A DNA stretch of 64,000 bases from Leptospira soteropolitanensis. Its GTDB lineage: Bacteria > Spirochaetota > Leptospiria > Leptospirales > Leptospiraceae. Made by a program: the position numbers and the translations under genes. Every line of letters starts with the position of its first letter. Position 1 is the first letter of the stretch. Shown here one piece after another: positions 53,288-63,295 of the stretch. Below the pieces are notes generated by a model that ran no database searches, was not told the DNA's origin, and was given only the letters and a program-made list of their open reading frames with translations. The stretch is taken from positions 62,001 through 126,000 of the forward strand of contig NZ_JAMQPN010000004.1 in assembly GCF_026151655.1 (NCBI RefSeq). Direction: 5' to 3'.

Positions 53288-54046
53288 ATGGAACTAAAAA
53301 ACAAAAGAATCGTGGTCACTGGCGCTGGGTCTGGAATTGGGAAAGAAACCGTTTTGCAGATGTTAAAGTATGAAGGCGTGAAGATTCTTGCTTGTGATTT
53401 GAACGAAAAAAATATACCAGTTCATCCCAATGTAATACCTTACCAATGTGATGTTTCCAAAAAAGAAAATTTGGATCTATTGTTAAAAGATGCTGATAAA
53501 AAAATTGGCGGGATTGATATTTTTTATGCGAATGCTGGTTTTGCATACTATGAGGTGATTAAAACTGCCGATTGGGATCGAATTGATAGAATCTATCGAA
53601 CCAATGTTTATTCACCACTTTATACATTAGCCACTTTAAACTTAACTAGAAAAGAACCCTTTTTCTTTATTGTGACAGCTTCTGCTATGAGTCATTTGGC
53701 ATTGCCTGGTTATGCTCAGTATTCCTCAACCAAAGCTGCTGTTCGTTCTTTTATTGATGCTTACCGTTATGAATTAAAACCAGGAAACAAAGTGATGGTG
53801 GTGTATCCGATTGCCACTAGAACGAAGTTCTTTGATGCGGCTGGTAAAAAAGTTCCCGTACCTTTTCCTAGCCAATCGGCAGAAACTGTAGCCAAAAAAG
53901 TAGTTAAGGGAATAAAATGCAATGCCAAAGAAGTGTATCCCTCCTTTTTATTTCGTTTCATTCAGATCTTAGATCGCTTTTTGTTTCTGATACTACCAAT
54001 TTACCAAAAAATAGAAGCTTATAAATTGAATTCCTTAAAAAAATAA
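53288..54046 (+). CDS. Short-chain dehydrogenase/reductase
   Basis: A 252-residue NAD(P)-dependent oxidoreductase. The cofactor motif is TGAGSGIGKE near residue 15, the NAG block is NAGFAYY, and the catalytic Tyr145-x3-Lys149 lies in YSSTKAA, with a Ser in VTASAMS. A hydrophobic C-terminal stretch (about residues 222-240) might attach it to the membrane. The substrate is unknown. It is divergent from the membrane protein/phosphatase gene (135-base gap) and followed by a kinase gene after 15 bases. Confidence 0.9.
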   Translation: MELKNKRIVVTGAGSGIGKETVLQMLKYEGVKILACDLNEKNIPVHPNVIPYQCDVSKKENLDLLLKDADKKIGGIDIFYANAGFAYYEVIKTADWDRIDRIYRTNVYSPLYTLATLNLTRKEPFFFIVTASAMSHLALPGYAQYSSTKAAVRSFIDAYRYELKPGNKVMVVYPIATRTKFFDAAGKKVPVPFPSQSAETVAKKVVKGIKCNAKEVYPSFLFRFIQILDRFLFLILPIYQKIEAYKLNSLKK

Positions 54047-54061
54047 GTCTACTTTCTTAAC

Positions 54062-56749
54062 GTGGAATCTAAGTTTACAGAGGGAGATGCAAAAGAAATC
54101 GGAAAACCGGTAGAACGTAATTTGTCCGAAGAAGAGACTTTTTTTGAGGTAGAACTTCTGACAACCATCATGAACGTCAGCTCCACTGCCATGATGGTCC
54201 TCAATCCCTTGGGACAGATACGGTATGCCAATCCAGCTTCAGAAACGGTCCTTGGCATCAAATTAAATGATATTTTATCCAGGACTTATGATGCGCCAGA
54301 ATGGAAAAATTCTTCTTTGGATGGCGGGCCTTGGCGGGAAGAAGACCAGCCTTTTAACATTCTTTTAAAAACAAAAAAACCTGTAACCGACATCCGTCAT
54401 GCGATAGAAGATTCCTCAGGAAACAAAAAATACCTCTCCATCAATGGTTCTCCTGTATTTGATAAATCGGGAGAAATCACCTTTCTTGTGTTTTTGGTAA
54501 CTGACATTACTGAAAATGTACTCAAACAAAAAAAAATAGAAAACGACGAAATCAAATATCGAACCATCACCGAACTTTCGTTAAGTATGGTATATGATTT
54601 GGATGTTCATACGGGTGAAAATCATTGGGGTGGGGCCATCCAAGAAATCACAGGTTATACAGCAGAGGAATACCAAAAATTTGGATATAAAGAATGGTTG
54701 GATTCGATTCATCCAGAGGATAGGGAAGAAACACTACAAGCTTATGAGGAATCTCTTTCTAACCGCAAAAAATTTACAGTTGAATATCGTTATAGGACCA
54801 AAACGGGAAAATATATTTATATAGAAGATAATGGGATTTTTCTCTATAATGAAACAGGAGTGGCCTATCGCATGTTTGGTGCCATGATTGATAGAACCAA
54901 ACAAAAAGACGCAAATATAGCCTTAAAGGAATCAGAGTCTCGACTCGTCATGGCACTCGATGCTGCCAAAATGGGAATTTGGAGTTGGGATATGGAGGCA
55001 AAAACAATCTATTGGTCACCGCAAACCTATAGTATTTATGGGTATCCCGGAGAGAACTTTGCGGTAACAGAGAAAAAATTTTTAGAACTCACTTACAAAG
55101 ATGATTTGGAATTGTTGGCGAACGAAACGACACTTCTAATGGAAGATTTAAGTCGTACTGCTTATCGTTTCCGAAATAGAATCAACCATCCGGATGGTAA
55201 GATTCATTGGGTGGAAGCCCTTGGAAAAATTACCAGATCGAAAGAAGGTAAACCTATTAATATGAGGGGAACCGTTCTCGACATTACAGATATAAAGTTA
55301 AGCGAAGAAGCCCTTCGAGTCTCTGATGAAAGGTTTGAAGCTTTTTATCAGTTTTCGACTGAAGCATTTTTGATTTTTGATGAAAATGGACTAACAGCCA
55401 AAGATTCCAATTTTGCTTTTCAAAAGTTATTTGGATACGAGTTTGAAGATACTTCTAAATTAAAAATTCGTAATCTTTTATCTACTTCCTCTCTTCGTAA
55501 AATTCGCGAAATGATCGACGCCGATCGAACCGGTTCCCTTGAAATTGTTTGTCGAAAGAAAAATGGTGATTTTTTTCCGGCACTCGTTTCTATAAAACGA
55601 TTTGTTTATAAAAACACAAATTCTATCGCCTATAGTATTTTTGATTTAAGCCCACTCAAAGAAGTGGAGGAACTACGCGCAATCAATTCAGAAATACGAG
55701 ACAAAAACAATCTAATCGAAAAACAGAAATTAGAATTAGAATCAGCATTTGAAAATTTGAAACGAACCCAAGAGCAACTCATCCAATCGGAGAAACTAGC
55801 AGCACTTGGCCAGCTCATTGCAGGCATAGCCCATGAGATCAACAATCCCATCGGTGCCGTAAAAGCCTCGAATCAAAATATGTTGGATTGGCAAAAACGT
55901 TATGGCCTCGCTTCTCAACTATTTAGAGAAGCAATTTTATCTGTTCCTGTGTCAGAACAAAAGATTGTAAAATCAATCCTTGCAAATTTAGACCAACCCA
56001 TTGAGTTTTATACCGGTAGGGAAGAACGTTTACGCAAAAAACGAAATAAAGAGATATTTTTGACAGATGGTTTTGATTTGGTGTCCTCAGAAGAATTTGC
56101 GGAAATCTGGGTGGACCTAGGAATCGGGGAAATTGATCCAAGTTATCTTCCACTATTTCGCTCTCATTATATAAAAGTATTTTTAGATTATTTATCCTTA
56201 GAAATTCAGTTTAGAAGAAATACAAGATCCATCCAATTGGCAGTGGATCGAATTTCTAAAATTATGTATGCTTTGAAAAATTTTTCTCATTTTGATACGA
56301 CGGGAAAAAAGAATTTAGCTTCCATTCCAGATACAATTGAGACAGTACTTACGATTTACCAAAACCAATTAAAACGAGGTATCAACTTGGTGAAAGATTT
56401 TGATCCAGTGGAACCTATCAATTGTTATCCTGATGATTTGTTACATGTATGGACAAATTTAATTTATAATTCCTTACAGGCGATGTCATTTGCTGGTAAT
56501 TTAGAAATAGCGGTGAAAGATCGTGGTTCGGAAATTCTTGTATCTCTCAAGGATTCAGGGCCTGGAATTCCAAGAGAACTCCAATCAAAAATATTTGAAC
56601 CCTTTTTCACAACCAAAGCACCTGGGGAAGGGAGTGGGCTTGGACTCGATATTGTGAATAAAATTGTAAAACGTCATGGTGGTAGGATTGAATTAACATC
56701 CGTTCCAGGAGAAACAATATTTTTTATTTATCTTCCTAAACAGAGTTAG
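54062..56749 (+). CDS. Multi-PAS sensor histidine kinase with an insertion between H and N boxes
   Basis: An 895-residue cytoplasmic kinase starting at GTG 54062. Four PAS/PAC units can be seen at about residues 35-160, 160-285, 290-415 and 420-540, then a coiled coil. His591 lies in [13 protein letters not shown]. The N box ([12 protein letters not shown], about residue 803) is some 210 residues later, about twice the usual spacing, so about 100 residues are inserted in the dimerisation region. The G boxes follow ([20 protein letters not shown]). It is tail-to-tail with a single-domain response regulator (four-base overlap), its likely partner. Confidence 0.9.
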   Translation: MESKFTEGDAKEIGKPVERNLSEEETFFEVELLTTIMNVSSTAMMVLNPLGQIRYANPASETVLGIKLNDILSRTYDAPEWKNSSLDGGPWREEDQPFNILLKTKKPVTDIRHAIEDSSGNKKYLSINGSPVFDKSGEITFLVFLVTDITENVLKQKKIENDEIKYRTITELSLSMVYDLDVHTGENHWGGAIQEITGYTAEEYQKFGYKEWLDSIHPEDREETLQAYEESLSNRKKFTVEYRYRTKTGKYIYIEDNGIFLYNETGVAYRMFGAMIDRTKQKDANIALKESESRLVMALDAAKMGIWSWDMEAKTIYWSPQTYSIYGYPGENFAVTEKKFLELTYKDDLELLANETTLLMEDLSRTAYRFRNRINHPDGKIHWVEALGKITRSKEGKPINMRGTVLDITDIKLSEEALRVSDERFEAFYQFSTEAFLIFDENGLTAKDSNFAFQKLFGYEFEDTSKLKIRNLLSTSSLRKIREMIDADRTGSLEIVCRKKNGDFFPALVSIKRFVYKNTNSIAYSIFDLSPLKEVEELRAINSEIRDKNNLIEKQKLELESAFENLKRTQEQLIQSEKLAALGQLIAGIAHEINNPIGAVKASNQNMLDWQKRYGLASQLFREAILSVPVSEQKIVKSILANLDQPIEFYTGREERLRKKRNKEIFLTDGFDLVSSEEFAEIWVDLGIGEIDPSYLPLFRSHYIKVFLDYLSLEIQFRRNTRSIQLAVDRISKIMYALKNFSHFDTTGKKNLASIPDTIETVLTIYQNQLKRGINLVKDFDPVEPINCYPDDLLHVWTNLIYNSLQAMSFAGNLEIAVKDRGSEILVSLKDSGPGIPRELQSKIFEPFFTTKAPGEGSGLGLDIVNKIVKRHGGRIELTSVPGETIFFIYLPKQS

Positions 56750-57222
56750 TCAGGCATGGCATGGGAGATTGTCGAAATCAACTCATCTTCGTCCCAGGGT
56801 TTTTTCAAACACGAAATAGGGCCAATTTCTAAGTTTAAATCTTCGATCGATTTTTGGTCTGCAAATCCAGTGATGATTACTTTTTCGATTTGGGGATAGG
56901 TTTTATGAACTTTTCTTAAAAACTCATCGCCATTCATGCCGGGCATGGACCAGTCGGAGATGATGATCGAAACTGTATTTCCTTCCCTTTCTAATTCCTG
57001 AAGTAAATCCCAAGCTTCCTTTGCATTGTCGGCCGTAAGATATTTATATCTTTCACCGAAGTGTTGTTTTACCTGCGACTTCATACTTAGTAATATTATG
57101 GATTCATCATCTACAAAAAGAATCGCATTTTTCTTATTTTTAGCTTCAGTCTCAACTACCACAGAGGAATGTTTTACCTGTTCTTCTTTGAATTGCAAGT
57201 AAATCTTGCCAAATTCTTTCAT
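56746..57222 (-). CDS. Single-domain response regulator
   Basis: A 158-residue receiver protein with a 30-residue charged N-terminal extension and no output domain. Asp38 and Asp39 form the acidic pair, Asp90 (ISDWSMPGMNG) is the phosphoacceptor, Thr118 and Lys141 (LKKPW) complete the site. It probably acts by protein contact. It overlaps the 3' end of the multi-PAS kinase gene by four bases on the opposite strand and lies only 18 bases from the divergent fadH gene. Confidence 0.9.
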   Translation of the reverse strand: MKEFGKIYLQFKEEQVKHSSVVVETEAKNKKNAILFVDDESIILLSMKSQVKQHFGERYKYLTADNAKEAWDLLQELEREGNTVSIIISDWSMPGMNGDEFLRKVHKTYPQIEKVIITGFADQKSIEDLNLEIGPISCLKKPWDEDELISTISHAMPD

Positions 57223-57237
57223 TTTCTATTCTTGTAG

Positions 57238-59256
<2,019 letters not shown>

Positions 59257-59264
59257 TCAATGTT

Positions 59265-60098
59265 ATGAATGGAAAACGGCCTTTCAAAATCAGCGTCAGA
59301 AATTCTGAATTTCAGATTCTATCAGCTTTACGTACTAATCGCTCCAAACGAAGTCAAGAAAAAGAAGTTTTTGTCGAAGGAACGGAAGGCATCAAACAGC
59401 TGATAGAGGCCGGTTGGGAGATCACTCGAATTTTATTTAGAGATGGTGTAAAATTATCCCATTGGGGAGAATCAATTTTAAAGAAATACTCTTCTGCCAA
59501 ACAATTCGAAGTATCTTCGGATTTGTTTGGAGAACTTTCGGAAAAAGAAAATCCATCTGAGCTTATGGTGACGGCAAAAATCCGTCATTATGATTTTTCA
59601 GATTTAAAAGTGGAAAAAAAAGAAAAACCGTTTTATCTACTTTTTGATAGGCCTAGTGACTTGGGTAACTTTGGATCCATTTTACGTTCGGCAGATGCCT
59701 TCCAAGTAGATTTTGTATTTGTTTTAGGTCATTCCATTGATGTCTATGATCCAAAAGTGGTTCGCTCAAGTTTAGGGAGTTTGTTTCATACAAAATTGAT
59801 TTTTGTGGAATCAATTTCACAATGGGAATCATTTCTCAAATCGGAAAAAGAAAGGTGTGGTCTTCAAATTGTCGGAACTGATTCTTTGGGATCTTCATCT
59901 TTACGAAATCAAAATTTGAAACCACCGATTCTTATCATCTTAGGAAATGAGGCCAAAGGGATGAGTGTCCATTTAAAATCTTTGTGTGATTTTATTGTCA
60001 ATATACCCATGTTTGGTGTTGTTAATTCGCTCAATGTCTCTTGCGCCGGTTCTATTTTACTTTGGGAAGTAACCAAAAACGCAAAAGAACTTGAATAA
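59265..60098 (+). CDS. SpoU/TrmH-family RNA 2'-O-methyltransferase
   Basis: A 277-residue knotted methyltransferase that modifies ribose in tRNA or rRNA. Motif 1 is DRPSDLGNFGSILRSADAF, motif 2 is ILGNEAKGMS and motif 3 is IPMFGVVNSLNVSCAGSILLWE. An N-terminal L30e-like substrate-binding part (VFVEGTEGIKQLIEAG) precedes it. In motif 3 the usual Ser-Leu-Asn-Val is intact. Target unknown. It lies eight bases after fadH. Confidence 0.92.
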   Translation: MNGKRPFKISVRNSEFQILSALRTNRSKRSQEKEVFVEGTEGIKQLIEAGWEITRILFRDGVKLSHWGESILKKYSSAKQFEVSSDLFGELSEKENPSELMVTAKIRHYDFSDLKVEKKEKPFYLLFDRPSDLGNFGSILRSADAFQVDFVFVLGHSIDVYDPKVVRSSLGSLFHTKLIFVESISQWESFLKSEKERCGLQIVGTDSLGSSSLRNQNLKPPILIILGNEAKGMSVHLKSLCDFIVNIPMFGVVNSLNVSCAGSILLWEVTKNAKELE

Positions 60099-60122
60099 AT
60101 AAAAAGAAAGCAATTTGACCTT

Positions 60123-60317
60123 TTATCGACAAGTAGCTACAGTCCCATTGGGATTATATTTTACACTGGCACCTGATGTGAATTGGATGTATTTCACACC
60201 ATCCACACAAACTTCATCATAACCAAAGTATTTGGCACAACCTCGTGAGATGGTTCCACATCCAACGAAAAACAAGCTGACAAATAAAATGAGACGTATG
60301 GGTTTAAGTGGTTTCAT
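60123..60317 (-). CDS. Small lipoprotein, unknown function
   Basis: A 64-residue lipoprotein with signal and lipobox (LFFVGC, Cys20). The mature part has four more cysteines or so (GCAKYFGYDEVC, ending VATCR), so it may be disulfide-bonded. It starts ten bases after the acyltransferase stop on the same strand and is preceded by an AAGGAGT-like ribosome site (60325 area), which supports it as a real gene. Function unknown. Confidence 0.75.
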   Translation of the reverse strand: MKPLKPIRLILFVSLFFVGCGTISRGCAKYFGYDEVCVDGVKYIQFTSGASVKYNPNGTVATCR

Positions 60318-60327
60318 TGTTTACTCC

Positions 60328-61428
60328 TTAGTTTGTAAAAAGACCATTCCAAACTTGTTCTAAATGGTTTAGATGAGCAGTGAGCTGATTTCTATGATAC
60401 ATGACAATATTTGTCTTTTTCAAATTGTGATTTGATTTCGGAAAATGATAAAGGGTATCTTTTGTATGAACCGTATCATCATCCCAATCGACAAGTTTGA
60501 ACTCTTTTAGTTTGGTAAATAAAAATTCCAGTTGGGTATGAAAACTTTCTTTTTTTAATTCCGAAGCTATTGTCATATCAGGAAATTTGGATTCGATCTG
60601 TTTTTTTAGTTTAATCAATAGATCGACTAATTGATGTTTTTTGATTTTGGTTTCTTTGCCAAACTTCAGAAGTATAAAGGAAGTAAGATTTCCCAATGTG
60701 ACTGTGTAGTTTTTTCCTAGTTTTTCACCCACTAGACGGATTACTTGGTCTGGTGTTTGGTCCGAACCAATATGAAATGGTTTTCCATACTTAATATATA
60801 ATTTTGTTTTTTGATAAGAGAGGTGGTCATAGGTCAGTGTGAAGCTATTGAAATGTAGGTTATTTATTTTCGATTTGATATGGTAGGCACCACGTTTGAT
60901 TTGGTTTAAAAAACCATCATGACTATAGGTTCCTTCAGGAAACATAAACAAATTACGCCCCCTTTTGATATTTGCTACAAGCTCTGTCCATTCGCTATCT
61001 ACTTTATCTCGCAGTTCTCCTGATTTTATCAGTGCTCTGGTATTATCTCGGAAAGGACGTTTGATAGGAACAGCTCCAATGTATCTCAATAAAAAGGGAA
61101 TGATTTTGGAAGCATCAATCATTCGGAATATCCATTTTAATATTCCTTTGGATCGGAATTCTTTTTGCAAAAAACCGGATTGTAATATGTCTTCTCTTGC
61201 CGGGATGATCATTTTGATTTTTGGATGTAGTCTGCGATAAACCATCGAAAGTGAGACAACATCCGCTTCTGAAACATGATTGCAAAGTAAAGCGGAAGGG
61301 TAGGGGGTTTCAAAATGTTCCCCATTGTCTGAAAAATTTTCTTCCACGGAATGGAAAACCACTCCTTTTCCCAAACTTACTAATCTGATCAGGAAATCAT
61401 AGAGAACAGTATGTTTTTTTGGTTTCAT
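60328..61428 (-). CDS. PlsC-type glycerolipid acyltransferase
   Basis: A 366-residue 1-acylglycerol-3-phosphate acyltransferase family protein. Block I is NHVSEAD (His51, Asp56), block II is around IKRPFRDNTRAL, and block III is FPEGTYS (Glu165, Gly166). The C-terminal 150 residues are an additional domain. It should acylate a glycerolipid or related acceptor at the membrane; the exact substrate is unclear. It is divergent from the polysaccharide-locus regulator across a 533-base gap. Confidence 0.88.
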   Translation of the reverse strand: MKPKKHTVLYDFLIRLVSLGKGVVFHSVEENFSDNGEHFETPYPSALLCNHVSEADVVSLSMVYRRLHPKIKMIIPAREDILQSGFLQKEFRSKGILKWIFRMIDASKIIPFLLRYIGAVPIKRPFRDNTRALIKSGELRDKVDSEWTELVANIKRGRNLFMFPEGTYSHDGFLNQIKRGAYHIKSKINNLHFNSFTLTYDHLSYQKTKLYIKYGKPFHIGSDQTPDQVIRLVGEKLGKNYTVTLGNLTSFILLKFGKETKIKKHQLVDLLIKLKKQIESKFPDMTIASELKKESFHTQLEFLFTKLKEFKLVDWDDDTVHTKDTLYHFPKSNHNLKKTNIVMYHRNQLTAHLNHLEQVWNGLFTN

Positions 61429-61805
61429 TGCGAATGGTATCTCTTTTGCCTATCCAAAAGTCAATTGTAATTGAGAAAAGAAAATCGGTCACCTGCGGAA
61501 GTGGATCTTTCTTTTGATAGGTATGGGTTTGTTTTGATCTATGCTTTGTTTAAAAAACTAATAAAATCCTAAATTTAATCTTTACCAAAAAGAAAACTAA
61601 TGTAAGAGAAAGTTTAACACGCGTTTTCTGGATTAAACACTTACGTGGTATATTTTCTATCTTAAATTCATTCGATTGTCTGAATCAAAAGAGGAATTGC
61701 TATGGAATTAAGATTCCTTGAGTTCAGTTTCTCTTTGCGTTAACCCTTAGTTTTTAGATTGTTTTTTGTCTATTTTTCCTTTTACAGAGAATTCTCCCGT
61801 TTTCA

Positions 61806-61820
61806 GTTCAAAATCTGAAC
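61806..61820 (+). promoter_or_regulatory. Operator-like palindrome, copy 1
   Basis: GTTCA-AAATC-TGAAC, perfect 5-base arms with a 5-base spacer. It differs from the second copy at only two positions in the spacer. The centres of the two copies lie 34 bases apart, a little over three helical turns. The MarR-type regulator encoded downstream is the natural candidate to bind, which is inferred. Confidence 0.55.
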
Positions 61821-61839
61821 AAAAAAATTTCTTTACTTT

Positions 61840-61854
61840 GTTCAAATACTGAAC
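61840..61854 (+). promoter_or_regulatory. Operator-like palindrome, copy 2
   Basis: GTTCA-AATAC-TGAAC; the arms extend to six bases (TGTTCA at 61839-61844, TGAACA at 61850-61855). It overlaps the possible -35 element TTGTTC at 61838-61843, so binding would be expected to block transcription toward the polysaccharide locus. Confidence 0.55.
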
Positions 61855-61872
61855 ACATTTTGTAAAAGTAAT

Positions 61873-61911
61873 GGGACTCAGGGGGCGAAGCTATGCCTGG
61901 GGTTCCTTTTT
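61873..61911 (+). terminator. Terminator-like leader hairpin with an ops/JUMPstart-like loop
   Basis: GGGAC (61873-61877) can pair with GTTCC (61902-61906), and CAGG (61879-61882) with CCTG (61896-61899), with one small internal bulge, followed directly by TTTTT (61907-61911). This has the form of an intrinsic terminator or attenuator in the leader of the polysaccharide locus. The loop holds GGGGCGAAGCTATG, which partly resembles the E. coli ops element GGCGGTAGCGTG recruited by RfaH. The resemblance is partial (GGCG, AGC and TG in the same order). Confidence 0.45.
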
Positions 61912-61916
61912 CGTGA

Positions 61917-61950
61917 GTGCCATTCCCGTTTCGGGAATCGAAGAGGGCAC
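61917..61950 (+). promoter_or_regulatory. Nested hairpin upstream of the regulator start
   Basis: An inner 7-base perfect stem ATTCCCG (61922-61928) and CGGGAAT (61932-61938) with a TTT loop is enclosed by an outer stem GTGCC (61917-61921) and GGCAC (61946-61950) with a 7-base bulge on the 3' side. The outer arm includes part of GAGGG, the best ribosome-site candidate for ATG 61962, so folding could limit translation. No T tract follows. Confidence 0.5.
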
Positions 61951-61961
61951 AAATTACCTCC

Positions 61962-62303
61962 ATGAAAGAAAATTACGAATACAGCGACCACCACCTCAAG
62001 TTACTCCAATTACTTGAGGAGAATCCACATTTGTCCCAAAGAGACGCATCGGATGTCTTGGGTCTTAGTTTGGGTAAGGTGAACTATATTTTGAAAGCCT
62101 TTTTAGATAAGGGCCTAATCAAAATGAATAATTTTCGTAATAATAAAAATAAACTTTCTTATACCTATTTACTAACTCCTCGTGGAATCGAGGAGAAGGC
62201 TCGTATGACTCTCCATTTTTATGAAATTAAAAAAAGAGAATATGAAGCACTTCGAAGCGAAGTAGAAAAGTTAGGTGATAATTTAGAAAGTTTAGAAGCT
62301 TAA
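61962..62303 (+). CDS. EPS-associated MarR-type transcriptional regulator
   Basis: A 113-residue winged-helix protein of the family found at the head of exopolysaccharide or O-antigen loci. The helix-turn-helix is [30 protein letters not shown], split as [13 protein letters not shown] and [11 protein letters not shown], followed by a wing with [20 protein letters not shown] and a C-terminal coiled coil. The frame is open from a GTG at 61917, but the family start favours ATG 61962. GDP-fucose synthase follows after 40 bases. It probably binds the twin palindromes upstream; that is inferred. Confidence 0.82.
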   Translation: MKENYEYSDHHLKLLQLLEENPHLSQRDASDVLGLSLGKVNYILKAFLDKGLIKMNNFRNNKNKLSYTYLLTPRGIEEKARMTLHFYEIKKREYEALRSEVEKLGDNLESLEA

Positions 62304-62343
62304 GTTGGGCATTAAAGCTATTGTTTTTTAAGGTAGGAGTCAA

Positions 62344-63291
62344 TTGAATCAGGATTCAAAGATTTATATAGCAGGACATAAAGGTTTGGTCGGATCTGCA
62401 TTGGTGCGACTACTCAAACAACAGGGATTTAAGAACATCATCGGAAGAACTCATGCAGAGATGGACCTTGCAGATCAAACACAAGTGTATGATTTTTTTG
62501 CAAAAGAAAAACCGGAATATGTTTTTTTAGCGGCGGCAAAAGTGGGTGGAATTCATGCCAATAATACTTATCCTGCAGAGTTTATATTTTCAAACCTACA
62601 AATCCAAAATAATATCATCGATGCCGCTTATAGAAACGGTGTAAAAAAATTATGTTTTTTGGGTTCCTCTTGTATTTATCCTAAATTTGCCAAGCAACCT
62701 ATGGACGAAGGGCAATTATTGGATGGGAAATTAGAACCAACGAATGAACCGTATGCGGTGGCAAAAATTGCAGGTATAGTTATGTGCCAATCCTATAATC
62801 GTCAGTATGGCACAAATTATATATCTGTTATGCCCACAAATTTATATGGTCCTGGTGATAACTACCATCCTGAAAATTCTCATGTATTGCCAGCTCTCAT
62901 AAGGCGTTTCCACGAAGCAAAGGTTCAAAATTTGCCTGAAGTTGTAATTTGGGGAACAGGTAAACCGTTACGCGAGTTTTTGTATTCCGATGATATGGCC
63001 AGGGCTTGTATCTTTCTTATGCAAACTTACGATGTTACCACTGATCCGAAAGGTGGGGAACATGTAAATGTTGGTTCTGGAATTGAAGTTAGTATTAAAG
63101 AATTAGCCGAAACTATTAAGAGTGTCGTAGGATACGAAGGAAATTTAACTTTTGATCTAACGAAACCGGATGGTACTCCGAGAAAACTTTTGGATGTTTC
63201 TAAACTTCACAAAATGGGTTGGAAACATGAAGTGGAATTAAAAGACGGAGTACGCGCCGCATACAATGATTTTCTAGAGAACGGGAAATAG
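62344..63291 (+). CDS. fcl: GDP-L-fucose synthase
   Basis: Converts GDP-4-keto-6-deoxymannose to GDP-L-fucose, a sugar donor for surface polysaccharides. The 315-residue SDR-like epimerase/reductase has the NADP motif [12 protein letters not shown], Ser108 and Cys110 in LGSSCIYPK, and Tyr137/Lys141 in YAVAKIAG, matching the known catalytic set. The start is a TTG with the ribosome site AGGAG five bases before it. No GDP-mannose dehydratase gene is in view; it may lie beyond the window. Confidence 0.95.
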   Translation: MNQDSKIYIAGHKGLVGSALVRLLKQQGFKNIIGRTHAEMDLADQTQVYDFFAKEKPEYVFLAAAKVGGIHANNTYPAEFIFSNLQIQNNIIDAAYRNGVKKLCFLGSSCIYPKFAKQPMDEGQLLDGKLEPTNEPYAVAKIAGIVMCQSYNRQYGTNYISVMPTNLYGPGDNYHPENSHVLPALIRRFHEAKVQNLPEVVIWGTGKPLREFLYSDDMARACIFLMQTYDVTTDPKGGEHVNVGSGIEVSIKELAETIKSVVGYEGNLTFDLTKPDGTPRKLLDVSKLHKMGWKHEVELKDGVRAAYNDFLENGK

Positions 63292-63295
63292 AACA

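Larger units (their letters stand above)
61429..61961. promoter_or_regulatory. Regulatory intergenic region between the acyltransferase and EPS regulator genes
   Basis: This 533-base gap holds no plausible gene. Reading from the left: a palindrome TCAAT-TGTA-ATTGA (61461-61474) overlaps a TTGACT hexamer (61459-61464 on the minus strand) that could be the -35 of the acyltransferase gene. The middle is AT-rich. From 61806 come twin operators, a terminator-like hairpin, and a nested hairpin just before the regulator start, listed separately. A weak plus-strand promoter may be TTGTTC (61838-61843) and TGTAAA (61861-61866), 17 bases apart. Confidence 0.6.

Noticed and set aside
61666..61685. ATTCA and TGAAT arms upstream of the twin operators
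   Set aside because: The spacer is 10 bases instead of 5 and the outer base differs, so it is not counted as a third operator copy.
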